Positions 15,543 through 23,784 of a stretch of DNA of 55,077 bases are shown here, piece by piece. The translations under genes and the position numbers were made by a program. The notes below the pieces were generated by a model. It was not told the origin of the DNA and made no database searches. It worked only from the letters and a program-made list of their open reading frames with translations. Source of the stretch: Akkermansia muciniphila (lineage in GTDB: Bacteria; Verrucomicrobiota; Verrucomicrobiia; Limisphaerales; SIAT01); assembly GCA_945860945.1 (NCBI GenBank), contig CAMASG010000006.1, forward strand, positions 1-55,077, in the 5' to 3' direction. Positions within the stretch are counted from its first letter, which is position 1. The number at the start of each line of letters is the position of its first letter.

Positions 15543-16118
15543 GTGAGTGAAACGAATTCAACCGCGAAGATTTTGGTCCTGTACGATTCCTCCTCCGGAA
15601 ACACGGCGAAGATGGCGCAGCTCGTCGTCGAAGGCGCGCAGCGCATCCCCGGCACCGAGGTGCGGTTGCGCAGCGTGGACGAAGCGAGCGCGGCGGATGT
15701 CGTTTGGTGCGACGGCATCGCTGTGGGCAGCCCGACGAACATGGGCATTCTTTCGTGGAAGATGAAACGGTTCTGGGACGAGACGATGCGGCCGCACTGG
15801 ATGAAGATCGATGGGCGCATCAGTTGTGCGTTCAGCTCCGCTGGTGGCTGGGGCGGCGGGATGGAGCTGGCCTGCCAATCGATCCTGACCGTGTTGATGA
15901 ATTTCGGTTTCCTCACGTTCGGCGTGACCGATTACGCGACGAAGATGCACACGCTCCATTACGGTGCGGTGGCGGCCAAAGAGCCGCGTGGCGAAGAGGC
16001 GCAGGTTGCGTGTCGTTTGCTCGGCCAGCGGCTTGCCGAATGGACGGCGGTGCTCGTGCACGGCCGGAAAGAGTTGCACCCGCAGCTCAAGCTCGCTGAG
16101 CGAATGTCTCCAGGCTGA
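15543..16118 (+). CDS. Flavodoxin-like / WrbA-type NAD(P)H:quinone oxidoreductase
   Basis: A 191-aa flavodoxin-fold protein. ILVLYDSSSGNTAKMAQLV is the FMN-phosphate loop, DGIAVGSPTNMGILSWKMKRFWD is the second FMN-contact loop, and SSAGGWGGGMELACQSIL closes the site. It fits WrbA and related quinone reductases in length and motif order. The start is a GTG at 15543. The longer track ORF (from 15462) adds 27 residues of no known character. It lies 97 bp from the divergent tcdA start. Confidence 0.85.
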   Translation: MSETNSTAKILVLYDSSSGNTAKMAQLVVEGAQRIPGTEVRLRSVDEASAADVVWCDGIAVGSPTNMGILSWKMKRFWDETMRPHWMKIDGRISCAFSSAGGWGGGMELACQSILTVLMNFGFLTFGVTDYATKMHTLHYGAVAAKEPRGEEAQVACRLLGQRLAEWTAVLVHGRKELHPQLKLAERMSPG

Positions 16119-16155
16119 GTGGTTCACAAGAGAAGCGTGATAAGATGCTGCTGCG

Positions 16156-17238
16156 ATGAACCTGGAGCAATCGAGAATCATGCGCGATTTTGGAAACAGA
16201 TGTCTGTGGCGTCCGCTTGTGGTCTTGTTCGCGGCTTTCTTCGGCTTCGGCGTCGACGCGGTTGAACCCACAAACTCCGCCAACTCGATGGAGTCGCTGC
16301 GAGGCTTCACGATGGGTGCGGGTTGGTCGCTGAAGTATATCGCGCCGGCGAAGGCGCCCGTGAAAACTGAAGTCCACCGCGCCCTGCAGTCGCTGCTCGA
16401 TCGTCTCGAAGGCCAGATGTCCACGTGGCGCGATGACACGGACCTCGCGCGTTTCAATGCCTCGCGCCGCACGGACTTATTTCTCGTGCCACGTGAGACG
16501 GCGTTCGTCGTGATTGAGGCGCAACGCATCAGCAAACTTACCGGTGGCGCGTTTGACGTGACGATCGAACCGCTCGTGCGGTTGTGGGGTTTTGGCCCGC
16601 GCGGCCGGCCCGGCCTGGTGCCGTCCGCCAAGTTGATTGAGGAAACGCAGGCGAAGATCGGCTGGCGACATTTGGATGCGCGGCTCGATTTGCCGGTGCT
16701 GAAGAAGGCGATTCCGACATTATCAGTGGATTTGTCCGCGCTCGCGCCCGGCTTCGCTGCGGACGAAATTGGTCGTTGGCTGGAGTTGCGCGGCGTCACA
16801 AATTATCTCGCTGAGGTCGGCGGCGAACTGCGTGCACGCGGTCACGATTCGCGCGGCCGGCCGTGGCGCGTCGGCATTGAGCGGCCGGTCGATGACAATC
16901 GAGAAATTGCGCGCGTGGTGGCGCTCGACAACTTGAGCCTCGCGACCTCGGGTGATTACCGAAACTTTTTCATCAAGGACGGCCGGCGTTATGCGCACAT
17001 CGTCGATCCGCGCACGGGTCGGCCGACGGAGCACGTGGCGGCAGTGAGCATCGCGCATCCGTCGGCGATGACGGCGGACGCGCTGGCCACGGCGCTGATG
17101 GTGCTCGGGCCGGAGCAGGGGATGAAGCTCGCGCGCGAACAAGCCTGGCCGGTGCAGTTCGTCGTGCGCGAGGGAAACGTTTTGAGGACCACGGCCACGC
17201 CGCAGTTTGAGCGGCTCGTGGTGGAGCCGGCGAAATAG
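16156..17238 (+). CDS. apbE: FAD:protein FMN transferase
   Basis: A 360-aa ApbE. It transfers FMN from FAD to Thr/Ser of targets such as Nqr/Rnf subunits in the periplasm. PLVVLFAAFFGFGVDA near residue 30 is a signal or anchor segment. Family motifs are MSTWRDDTDLARFN, GGAFDVTIEPLVRLWGFG, NYLAEVGGELRARG, HIVDPRTGRP and MTADALATALMVLG, the last two forming the Mg/FAD site. DLSALAPGFAAD replaces the common DLGGIAKGYAVD. Its stop is 1 bp from the convergent moaE stop. No flavinylation target is visible in the window. Confidence 0.92.
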   Translation: MNLEQSRIMRDFGNRCLWRPLVVLFAAFFGFGVDAVEPTNSANSMESLRGFTMGAGWSLKYIAPAKAPVKTEVHRALQSLLDRLEGQMSTWRDDTDLARFNASRRTDLFLVPRETAFVVIEAQRISKLTGGAFDVTIEPLVRLWGFGPRGRPGLVPSAKLIEETQAKIGWRHLDARLDLPVLKKAIPTLSVDLSALAPGFAADEIGRWLELRGVTNYLAEVGGELRARGHDSRGRPWRVGIERPVDDNREIARVVALDNLSLATSGDYRNFFIKDGRRYAHIVDPRTGRPTEHVAAVSIAHPSAMTADALATALMVLGPEQGMKLAREQAWPVQFVVREGNVLRTTATPQFERLVVEPAK

Positions 17239-17239
17239 T

Positions 17240-17629
17240 TCAGGGCAACGGCTTCTTCCAAATCGGCACCGTACGCTTCATCTCGTCGATGAGGAACTGG
17301 CCGGCGGCGAAGGCTTCACCGCGGTGCGGTGCGACGACTTCCAACCAGAGCGACGGTTCGTTCACTTTCACCACGCCGAGTCGGTGCACGATACGGAGGC
17401 TTTCGATGGGCCAGCGCTTTTCAATCTGGTCGAAGATGAGATGGAACTGCCGCTCGACCATCTGCGCGAAGGCCGTGTATTCGATGGCCGAGATGGTTTG
17501 ATCTTCCTCGCTGCCGCGCACGACACCGGAGAAATAGACGGCGGCGCCCATGCCGGCGGACATCTGGCGCGCCGCGATGAGCGCGGGTTCGTCAATCGCC
17601 CCGGGGGTGAGCGTGAGTTGGTGTTTCAT
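17240..17629 (-). CDS. moaE: Molybdopterin synthase catalytic subunit
   Basis: A 129-aa MoaE that, with MoaD thiocarboxylate, converts precursor Z (cPMP) to molybdopterin. GAAVYFSGVVRG, IEYTAFAQMVERQ, RIVHRLGVVKVNEPSLWLEVVAPHRGEAF and the C-terminal VPIWKK with its catalytic lysines are all seen. The protein stops right after WKKPLP, so it is shorter than the usual 140-150 aa. It is last in the minus-strand operon and lies 13 bp after moaD. Confidence 0.92.
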   Translation of the reverse strand: MKHQLTLTPGAIDEPALIAARQMSAGMGAAVYFSGVVRGSEEDQTISAIEYTAFAQMVERQFHLIFDQIEKRWPIESLRIVHRLGVVKVNEPSLWLEVVAPHRGEAFAAGQFLIDEMKRTVPIWKKPLP

Positions 17630-17642
17630 CGCGCGCGCATTT

Positions 17643-17888
17643 TCAACCGCCTTGCACGGGTGGAAAGAGAGAGACTTCGTCGCCGTCGCGGAGCACGTGG
17701 CTGCGGCCTTGGTAATCCACGCCGACGGCGATGAGTGTTGAGTTTTGCATCGCAGCGAGTTTGGGATGATGTGCGTGAAGGCGCTTGAGCAAGTCGTGCA
17801 CTGTGCTGCCTTCGGGCAGTTCCTCCGTGAGGTCGGCGCAGCCGGTCAGATCCTTGAAGTAGGACCAGAATTGGACTCGAATGGTCAT
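17643..17888 (-). CDS. moaD: MoaD/ThiS family sulfur carrier (molybdopterin synthase small subunit)
   Basis: An 81-aa ubiquitin-fold sulfur carrier ending in the diagnostic Gly-Gly (FPPVQGG). VQFWSYFKDLTGCADL and STVHDLLKRL are MoaD-like. The start ATG overlaps the hpt stop by 4 bp and moaE follows after 13 bp, which supports MoaD over ThiS. The other molybdopterin genes (moaA, moaC, moeB) are not in the window; the MoeB-like E1 nearby is TcdA, a different enzyme. Confidence 0.9.
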   Translation of the reverse strand: MTIRVQFWSYFKDLTGCADLTEELPEGSTVHDLLKRLHAHHPKLAAMQNSTLIAVGVDYQGRSHVLRDGDEVSLFPPVQGG

Positions 17889-18469
17889 GGCACTTCGTAA
17901 ACCTCGGGTCGAAGCACGCCGAGAAATGGCAGGTGACGATAGCGTTCGGCGAAGTCGAGACCGTAGCCGACGACGAACTTGTCGGGAATCTCGAAGCCGA
18001 CGTAATCGGCGCGCACAGATTCCGTGCGGCGCGCTTTCTTCTCGAGCAGCACGCAGACTTTGATGCGGCGCGGTCGCAGCGGGCGGAGTTTCGCGAGCAC
18101 TTTGGTGAGCGTCTTGCCGGTGTCGAGGATGTCGTCCACGAGCAGCACGTCGCGCCCGCGCACGTCGAGTCGCAGCTCCTTGGTGAAGACGAGCGCGCCC
18201 GACTCGGTGCCGCTGCCATAGCTGGAGACGCCGATGAAGTCGAGCCGCAGCGGGAGTGAAAGGTGGCGGATGAGATCGGCGAGGAACATCACCGTGCCGT
18301 TCAACAGCGAGATGATCACGAGGTCGCGACCGGTGAAGTCGCGATTGATTTGTCGCGCCAGAGTTTTCACGCGGCGTGCGATGCGTTCCTCGGTGAGGAG
18401 CACCTCGGTGAGCTCACGTCGCCAGCGGACGGGCACGGTCGCGGCGCGGGTTGGCGGACGGCGAGCCAC
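17885..18469 (-). CDS. hpt: Hypoxanthine phosphoribosyltransferase
   Basis: A 194-aa purine-salvage enzyme. DVLLVDDILDTGKTL is the PRPP-binding motif, VIISLLNGTVMFLADLIR the first loop, FIGVSSYGSGTESGALV the flexible loop, and IPDKFVVGYGLDFAERYRHLPFLGVL the hood with the purine-contact region. An N-terminal extension of about 20 Arg-rich residues precedes the core; a later start is possible. It sits between the dUTPase-like gene (3-bp gap) and moaD (4-bp overlap). Confidence 0.93.
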   Translation of the reverse strand: MARRPPTRAATVPVRWRRELTEVLLTEERIARRVKTLARQINRDFTGRDLVIISLLNGTVMFLADLIRHLSLPLRLDFIGVSSYGSGTESGALVFTKELRLDVRGRDVLLVDDILDTGKTLTKVLAKLRPLRPRRIKVCVLLEKKARRTESVRADYVGFEIPDKFVVGYGLDFAERYRHLPFLGVLRPEVYEVP

Positions 18470-18472
18470 GCG

Positions 18473-18853
18473 TCAGATGTGTTTAGAGTCAGTGTGGTCT
18501 TTGGTGGTGTAGCCGGACTCTTGGCGCTGGAAATTAACCTCGTTCTTTTTCACGTAAGCGGCGAAGACATCATCGGCGCTCATGCCGAGCACTTGCGCCA
18601 TCGAGATCAGGAAGTGGAACAGATCCACCACTTCCACGCGGGCGTTCTGCTCGTCGAACTTCTGGTACTTGGCCCACCATTTCCACGGCACGCTGTCGGT
18701 CAGTTCGGCCATCTCCTGCTGCATGGCGCGGGTGTAGTTAAGGAGCCATTTTGTTTTCTCTTCCTCCGTCATGGCGTCGGTGTGCACGCCGATCCGCTCG
18801 TTCAGGGCTTTCTGCATCCGGAAGAGTTCGCGAAGTTGATCAGAGTTTTCCAT
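18473..18853 (-). CDS. All-alpha NTP pyrophosphatase, dimeric dUTPase-like
   Basis: A 126-aa protein of the all-alpha NTP-PPase superfamily (dUTPase_2/MazG-related). The catalytic pattern E-x2-E then E-x2-D is seen as QQEMAEL and VEVVDLFHFL. The WKWWAK and FDEQNARVEVVDLFHF segments match dimeric dUTP/dCTP pyrophosphatases that clean the nucleotide pool. It is first in the minus-strand operon with hpt, moaD and moaE. The promoter is unclear. Confidence 0.8.
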   Translation of the reverse strand: MENSDQLRELFRMQKALNERIGVHTDAMTEEEKTKWLLNYTRAMQQEMAELTDSVPWKWWAKYQKFDEQNARVEVVDLFHFLISMAQVLGMSADDVFAAYVKKNEVNFQRQESGYTTKDHTDSKHI

Positions 18854-18935
18854 ACCGAGTGAGGATGCCGTTCGCGCGCGGTCGTTTGAAGTGAAAAGTA
18901 TTCACGGCCGAGGAAAAGGAGCGCGAGTTTGAACT

Positions 18936-18964
18936 TTGAACCGCGCCTATACGTCCGCTATAAT
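18936..18964 (+). promoter_or_regulatory. Near-consensus sigma-70 promoter giving a leaderless exbB mRNA
   Basis: TTGAAC (18936-18941), exactly 17 nt, then TATAAT (18959-18964), a perfect -10. Only 6 nt (GGGAGG) lie between the -10 and the ATG at 18971, so transcription should begin at the A of the start codon. The GGGAGG looks like a Shine-Dalgarno but abuts the ATG and would not be transcribed. Confidence 0.75.
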
Positions 18965-18970
18965 GGGAGG

Positions 18971-19597
18971 ATGACGCCGACATTGTTATTCAAGGGCGGG
19001 CCGATAGTGTGGCTGTTGCTGCTCGCGAGCGCGGGGGCCATCGCCATTTTCGTGGAGCGGCTGCTCCATTATCACCGCGCCCAAATCAACACCACCGAGT
19101 TTCTCTTCGGCCTGCGGAACGTGCTTCGCCAGAAAAATGTGATCGAAGCCCTCTCCATCTGCGACGCTGCGCCAGGGCCGGTGGCGCGCCTCGTGAAGAC
19201 CGCTTTGCTTAATCGCGAAAAGAGCCGTGCGGAAATCAAAGAGGCGATGGAACAGGCCGGCGCGCTCGAGGTGGCGCGACTCGAAGAGCGGCTCAACTTG
19301 CTCGCCACCATCGCGCAACTCGCGCCGTTGCTCGGCTTGCTCGGCACTGTGCTCGGGTTTGTGGACATCTTTCAAGTGCTGCAGAAAGAAGGCCTTTACG
19401 CGCACGCGGCGCTGCTTTCCGGCGGCGTGTGGAAGGCGCTCATCTCCTCCGGCGTCGGTCTCGCGGTGGCGATTCCTGCTTACGCCGGCCACAATTATCT
19501 CGTGGGCGAAGTGAGCGCGCTCGCGCTCGATATGGAGAAAACCTCCATTGATGCGCTCAACCTCCTCAGCGAACTCGGCGCACCTGCCAAGTCATGA
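18971..19597 (+). CDS. exbB: MotA/TolQ/ExbB proton channel family protein
   Basis: A 208-aa inner-membrane protein with three transmembrane segments (about 8-28, 110-135 and 150-175). LLATIAQLAPLLGLLGTVLGFVDIF and SSGVGLAVAIPAYAGHNYL are the conserved channel helices of ExbB/TolQ. It forms the proton-driven motor with ExbD to energise TonB. The track starts at a TTG (18929), which would overlap the promoter boxes; ATG 18971 is chosen. It overlaps exbD by 4 bp (ATGA). Confidence 0.88.
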   Translation: MTPTLLFKGGPIVWLLLLASAGAIAIFVERLLHYHRAQINTTEFLFGLRNVLRQKNVIEALSICDAAPGPVARLVKTALLNREKSRAEIKEAMEQAGALEVARLEERLNLLATIAQLAPLLGLLGTVLGFVDIFQVLQKEGLYAHAALLSGGVWKALISSGVGLAVAIPAYAGHNYLVGEVSALALDMEKTSIDALNLLSELGAPAKS

Positions 19598-20022
19598 AAC
19601 TTCCCCGCCGCGCCAAAATCCTGTGCGGGCTGCCGGATGCTGCTGCGTTGGCGTGCGTGGTTTTTCTCACGGTTATCCTGCTGATGCTCACCTCGTCACT
19701 CGTCTACACGCCCGGCGTGCGCGTCGAATTGCCGCCCGCCACCGCGCCGTTGCCCGGGGCACAGCATCCCTCCGTGATTGTCGCGCTCGATCGTAGCGGC
19801 CAGCTTTATTATCAGAACCAACTGCTCGACGAGGAGGTGTTAAAAGAGCGCCTCGCCGCCGAAGTGAAGCGTGCGCGCACCGGTCTCACGCTGGTTTTGC
19901 AGGCGGACAAAGCGGTGGCCTATGAAGTCATCGTCCGCGTGGCACAACTCGCGCGCGACGCCGGCATCAAAGAAACCTTCCTCGCCACTCGCCCCTCAAC
20001 CTTCAACGGCAAAGCGCCATGA
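19594..20022 (+). CDS. exbD: ExbD/TolR family biopolymer transport protein
   Basis: A 142-aa single-pass protein. The membrane helix is DAAALACVVFLTVILLMLTSSLV (about 15-37); Asp15 at its start corresponds to the essential protonatable Asp. VELPPATAPLPG and VIVALDRSGQLYYQNQLLDEEVLKERL are the periplasmic ExbD-fold regions. It overlaps exbB and tonB by 4 bp on each side, so three-gene translational coupling is likely. The N-terminal part is more divergent from E. coli ExbD than the periplasmic domain. Confidence 0.82.
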   Translation: MKLPRRAKILCGLPDAAALACVVFLTVILLMLTSSLVYTPGVRVELPPATAPLPGAQHPSVIVALDRSGQLYYQNQLLDEEVLKERLAAEVKRARTGLTLVLQADKAVAYEVIVRVAQLARDAGIKETFLATRPSTFNGKAP

Positions 20023-20786
20023 CCGTACCCATCCCTACGCAGGCGGAGTGGACGTGGCGCCGCTGGGTGGCGGTCCTCGTCATGCTTTTCGCCGCGCAGG
20101 TCGGTTTGATTTATTTGCTTTCCGCGTCGCCGGCCACGCCGCGGTCCATTGCGCACGAGCCCGTGGTGAAAGTGCTGGTGGACCGCCACGCCAACGAGCG
20201 TCTGCTCGATTCGCTCGCCGCGAGCGATCCCGCACTTTTCGCGATCGGCTCGTCGCGCGGTTTCTCGGGCGCGTGGATTGGTTTCACGCCCAGCACGCCG
20301 CGTACGCCAGAGTGGTCTGAGCCGGATCGCTATCTTGGATTGGACACCAATGCGCTCGGCAACGCTTTCCGCCAGTTTGTGCAGGAGGATTCTGCTAAGC
20401 CGCGCGTGCGACCGGAGAAGCCCGCGCCGGCGCTTGTCGCGCCACAAACGCCGAGCGCGACGTTCGCCGGCGAATCATCGCTCGCGGTGACCGGCGAACT
20501 CGCCCGACGCACTCTCTCTGCGCCGCTCAAACTTCCTGCATGGCCGCACACGGAGTTGCTCGCGCCCACGGCGGTGCAGGTTTTGGTGAATGCGGACGGG
20601 ATGGTGCTGAGCGCGCGGTTGCTCCAATCGAGCGGGCTGAACATCGCAGACCGCCTTGCCTTGGAGCTGTCGCGCAACGCGCAGTTCCAGCCCGCCGCGG
20701 ATAGGCGGCTTGCTTCCGGCGATCTTCTCTTCAATTGGAAAACCGTGGTGCCGGCGACGAACAGCGCGGTCGCGCCCAAGAAGTGA
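20019..20786 (+). CDS. TonB-like energy transducer
   Basis: A 255-aa protein with one N-terminal membrane helix (WVAVLVMLFAAQVGLIYLL) and a C-terminal domain similar to TonB: APTAVQVLVNADGMVLSARLLQSSGLNIADRLALELSRNAQFQPA. The membrane anchor lacks the His of the E. coli helix and the spacer is short, with only a small Pro/Lys stretch (PRVRPEKPAPALVAPQTP). Position after ExbB and ExbD makes the TonB role likely. The partner receptors are not in the window. Confidence 0.7.
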   Translation: MTVPIPTQAEWTWRRWVAVLVMLFAAQVGLIYLLSASPATPRSIAHEPVVKVLVDRHANERLLDSLAASDPALFAIGSSRGFSGAWIGFTPSTPRTPEWSEPDRYLGLDTNALGNAFRQFVQEDSAKPRVRPEKPAPALVAPQTPSATFAGESSLAVTGELARRTLSAPLKLPAWPHTELLAPTAVQVLVNADGMVLSARLLQSSGLNIADRLALELSRNAQFQPAADRRLASGDLLFNWKTVVPATNSAVAPKK

Positions 20787-20787
20787 G

Positions 20788-21012
20788 ATGACGCCGGACG
20801 CGCTCATTCTCGCGTTTGTGCTCGCGCTACTAGCGGCGCTGGCGGTAATTGCTTTCTACTCCCATCGGCGGCAGCAGCGGTTCAAGCCGACGCAGAGCCG
20901 CGATCACATCTTTCGCTGTACCAAGTGCGACTATGTTTATACGGACGACGAGGACGTGGAGTTGTCGCGCTGTCCGCAGTGCGGCACGATGAACGAGGAG
21001 ATGGAGTTTTAA
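20788..21012 (+). CDS. Small membrane protein with zinc ribbon
   Basis: A 74-aa protein starting at the ATG at 20788, directly after the TonB-like stop (1-bp gap). DALILAFVLALLAALAVIAFY is a membrane helix. FRCTKCDYVYTDDEDVELSRCPQCG carries two CxxC knuckles for zinc. The track begins this frame at 20656 inside the TonB gene. I do not recognise the family; the position suggests a link to the TonB set, for example assembly or redox sensing, but this is speculative. Confidence 0.75.
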   Translation: MTPDALILAFVLALLAALAVIAFYSHRRQQRFKPTQSRDHIFRCTKCDYVYTDDEDVELSRCPQCGTMNEEMEF

Positions 21013-21052
21013 CGGTGGGCGCGCGTGGCGTGCCAGCGGCGGATTTCTTCGT

Positions 21053-22615
21053 TCAATTTGCGCCGGTCTTCAGCTCGACGATATCGTGCGGTGCGGCTTC
21101 GCGCATGCCCGCCGCACTGACACGGATGTAACGGGCCTTCTGCCGGAGCAGAGCAAGATTCTTCGCGCCGAGATAACCCATTCCAGATTGGATGCCGCCG
21201 ATGAGTTGGCTGAGGACGTTCTCGACGGGACCGGTCGCTTCCTTGAGCGCTTCAACACCCTCGGCGGCGACCTTCCGCGTCGCATCTTTTATGTGACCGT
21301 ACCGGCTTGCGGAGCCGGATTTCATGGCCGAGAGACTGCCCATTCCGCGGTATTGTTTGTAGAGTTTGCCGCCGATTTCCATGATCTGTCCGGGAGCTTC
21401 AGCGCAGCCAGCGAGGATGCCGCCGCAGATAACGGCGTGCGAAAGTGTGAGCGCCTTCACGATGTCCCCGGACTTGGTGATGCCGCCATCGGCGAGGATC
21501 GAGACGTGTTTTTTGGCGGCGGCTTTTGAACAGACGTAAAGGGCGGTGAGCTGCGGAATGCCGACGCCGGCGACGATGCGTGTGGTGCAGATGGAGCCGG
21601 GACCTTGGCCGACCTTGATGATGTTCGCGCCGCAGTCGGCGAGATATTCGACACCGGCGGCGCTGGTGACGTTGCCGGCGATGAGGGGCAGTTTCGGGAA
21701 GGCTTCGCGGATGGCGCGCACGGTTTCGCCCACGCCCTTCGTGTGGCCGTGCGCAGTGGAGACGGCCACGACATCGACACCGCGTTCGACGAGTGAGGTG
21801 ACGTGGCGGTGGATGCGGTCGCGGTCGAGTTCGCCGAAAGCGTTGCGCGTGGCGGAGACGGCCGCGCCGCAGATGAGCCGGAACTTCGCGTCGCGTGCGG
21901 GCTTGAACTGCAGCTTGCGTTCGTGCGCGATGCGCTCGACGTCACTCATCGCGAACATGCCGCGCAGATGATCATGCTCATCGACGACGAGCAGTTTGTG
22001 GATGCCGGGATGATCAGTGAAAAAGCGGTCTGCCTTCGCGATGGGGTCGGTGCCGAGCTCTTTTTGCGGGATGGTGTGAACCTGCGCGCGTGGGATAATC
22101 GCCTCGGCCACTTTGCGTTTGGCGAAGCGCGGCTTGATCACGTTGCCCGAGAGCAGGCCGACGAGTTTGCCCGCGGCATCCACAACGGGAAAGGTGCTGA
22201 AGGCGTATTTCTGCTTCTCGATCATCTCGAGCACGTCGCCGATGAGTTGGTCGGGCGTGACCTTGATTGGGTCTTGGATGAGTCCGTGCACGTGATTCTT
22301 CACGCGGTTCACCTCGGCGAGTTGTTCCTTCTCCGACATGTTGTAATGGATCAGACCGAGGCCACCATTGAGCGCCATGGCGATTGCCATGCGCGACTCG
22401 GTGACGGTATCCATGTCGGACGAGATGACGGGGATGCTCAGGTGAAGGCCTTCGGCCAGCGCGGTGTCGAGTTGCGTGTCGCGCGGGAGCACCTCGGAGT
22501 AGAGCGTGGCCAGCGTGACGTCGTCGTATGTCAGCGCGAGGTGGCGGTGGCTCAGGAAGAAGTCATCAGCCGTGTGGTAGAACTGGGCGTCGGTGGCGTT
22601 CGGCTCGTGTGCCAT
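21053..22615 (-). CDS. guaB: Inosine-5'-monophosphate dehydrogenase
   Basis: A 520-aa IMPDH converting IMP to XMP with NAD in guanine synthesis. The catalytic Cys343 lies in [18 protein letters not shown] Bateman module with two CBS domains spans about residues 115-235 ([25 protein letters not shown] and [26 protein letters not shown]). [10 protein letters not shown] and SRYGH form the flap. The C-terminal [17 protein letters not shown] is typical. The track ORF runs to 22927; MAHEPNATD at 22615 is favoured by a promoter 6 nt upstream. Confidence 0.95.
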   Translation of the reverse strand: MAHEPNATDAQFYHTADDFFLSHRHLALTYDDVTLATLYSEVLPRDTQLDTALAEGLHLSIPVISSDMDTVTESRMAIAMALNGGLGLIHYNMSEKEQLAEVNRVKNHVHGLIQDPIKVTPDQLIGDVLEMIEKQKYAFSTFPVVDAAGKLVGLLSGNVIKPRFAKRKVAEAIIPRAQVHTIPQKELGTDPIAKADRFFTDHPGIHKLLVVDEHDHLRGMFAMSDVERIAHERKLQFKPARDAKFRLICGAAVSATRNAFGELDRDRIHRHVTSLVERGVDVVAVSTAHGHTKGVGETVRAIREAFPKLPLIAGNVTSAAGVEYLADCGANIIKVGQGPGSICTTRIVAGVGIPQLTALYVCSKAAAKKHVSILADGGITKSGDIVKALTLSHAVICGGILAGCAEAPGQIMEIGGKLYKQYRGMGSLSAMKSGSASRYGHIKDATRKVAAEGVEALKEATGPVENVLSQLIGGIQSGMGYLGAKNLALLRQKARYIRVSAAGMREAAPHDIVELKTGAN

Positions 22616-22621
22616 AGCCGA

Positions 22622-22650
22622 AGATGCCAAGCGGCCCGCGTGGTTGACAA
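22622..22650 (-). promoter_or_regulatory. Predicted promoter of guaB
   Basis: On the minus strand TTGTCA (22650-22645), a 17-nt spacer and GCATCT (22627-22622) are followed by 6 nt and the ATG at 22615. The -35 is strong and the -10 weak. It fits the near-leaderless geometry seen elsewhere. Confidence 0.4.
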
Positions 22651-22688
22651 GCGGGAAGTGAAACGAGATCTGCGCGCCGCAGCGCAAT

Positions 22689-23114
22689 TCAACGATTCGG
22701 CGGCGTGCGTCCCGGTGGGAACGGCGGCGGAACCGGAGCGGCTTCAATGCCCACACCGCCGGGCGCGCCGCCGGGGAATCCGAGGCGCGGGCGCGGCAGG
22801 TTGTCCTGCACTTCCACGAAGCGGAGCGCTGGTTTTCCGGGTATGAAGTTGGGCATGGCTTCAAGCATCCAGACTTTCCCAGTGGCCGTGTCGAGCCGCA
22901 GCACGACGGAGCGTTCCTTGCCCTCAATGGTGATTTGCGCGGTGACGAGTTGGTAACGGCCGGGGCCGAAGAACTCCTCGATAATCGGCGACTCCTCGGG
23001 CGCTGGTTCGCCGGGAACGATGCCCGGAGCAGTCTCGGGAGGCAGTGGGCGAGCGTTTTGAGCGTCGGCAGTTGCGGCAGCGAAGCAGAGGAGAAGGGCG
23101 AAGATTGTCTTCAT
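22689..23114 (-). CDS. Secreted proline-rich hypothetical protein
   Basis: A 141-aa protein of no recognised family. [18 protein letters not shown] is a signal peptide. The mature part has a short ordered stretch ([39 protein letters not shown]) that looks like a small beta domain, flanked by Pro/Gly-rich ends ([15 protein letters not shown]). It lies between rfaE2 and guaB on the same strand. The composition would suit an envelope-linked protein. Confidence 0.65.
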   Translation of the reverse strand: MKTIFALLLCFAAATADAQNARPLPPETAPGIVPGEPAPEESPIIEEFFGPGRYQLVTAQITIEGKERSVVLRLDTATGKVWMLEAMPNFIPGKPALRFVEVQDNLPRPRLGFPGGAPGGVGIEAAPVPPPFPPGRTPPNR

Positions 23115-23182
23115 GTTCGTGGAACGTAGCGGAGGTTCTCAGTTTAGCAAGATGGCGACGATGGCTGCGCCGCCGGCAGTTT

Positions 23183-23668
23183 TCAGAGCTTGGTTATTTT
23201 CTCGATGAGAGCGGACGTGGATTTGCCGGGGACGTGGCCGAGCACCACGATGCGGCCGCCGCATTGGGTGATGACATCGCGCTCCTCCTGGGGGAGTTGC
23301 TCGACGCTGTAGTCGCCTCCTTTGACATAAATATCGGGGCGAACGAGCGTGAGAAGGCGGGTCGCGCGCAGGTCGTCGAAGACGCAGACGGCATCCACGG
23401 ATTGCAACGCGGCGAGCACGAGGGCGCGGTCGGACTCCGCGTTCACGGGGCGTCCGGCTCCTTTGAGTTGGCGGATGGAGGCATCCGAATTAACGCCAAC
23501 GAGGAGTACGTCGGCCTGCGCCCGTGCAGCGGCGAGATAATTCACATGGCCGAGGTGGAGGATGTCGAAGCAACCATTGGTGACGGCGAGTTTCTTTCGC
23601 TCGGCACGGAGTTGTTCGCGCCACACGGGGAGCGTCTCGAGCGTGAAAATCTTGGCGCGGAAATCCAT
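23183..23668 (-). CDS. rfaE2: D-glycero-beta-D-manno-heptose 1-phosphate adenylyltransferase
   Basis: A 161-aa nucleotidyltransferase equal to the C-terminal domain of HldE. VTNGCFDILHLGHVNYLAAA contains the HxGH nucleotide motif and VLLVGVNSDASIRQLKG and VKGGDYSVEQLP are family marks. It makes ADP-heptose precursor for LPS inner core, evidence of a Gram-negative envelope. The kinase domain is absent, so the function is split from HldA. The track start at 23704 is less likely than MDFRAKIF at 23668, which has a promoter 7 nt upstream. Confidence 0.92.
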   Translation of the reverse strand: MDFRAKIFTLETLPVWREQLRAERKKLAVTNGCFDILHLGHVNYLAAARAQADVLLVGVNSDASIRQLKGAGRPVNAESDRALVLAALQSVDAVCVFDDLRATRLLTLVRPDIYVKGGDYSVEQLPQEERDVITQCGGRIVVLGHVPGKSTSALIEKITKL

Positions 23669-23675
23669 CGGCGCG

Positions 23676-23704
23676 ATGATGCCGCAGACCGGTACGTCGG
23701 GCAA
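23676..23704 (-). promoter_or_regulatory. Predicted promoter of rfaE2
   Basis: Minus strand: TTGCCC (23704-23699), a 17-nt spacer and CATCAT (23681-23676), then 7 nt to the ATG at 23668. It overlaps the codons of the longer track ORF and so argues against that start. Confidence 0.45.
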
Positions 23705-23784
23705 CGGTCAATTCGCCGCAGTCTCGCCGCGAATCGCGCGGGGCTTGTGTCCCGTTGGATGAAGCCCTAGAGTTGCTTTGCGAA

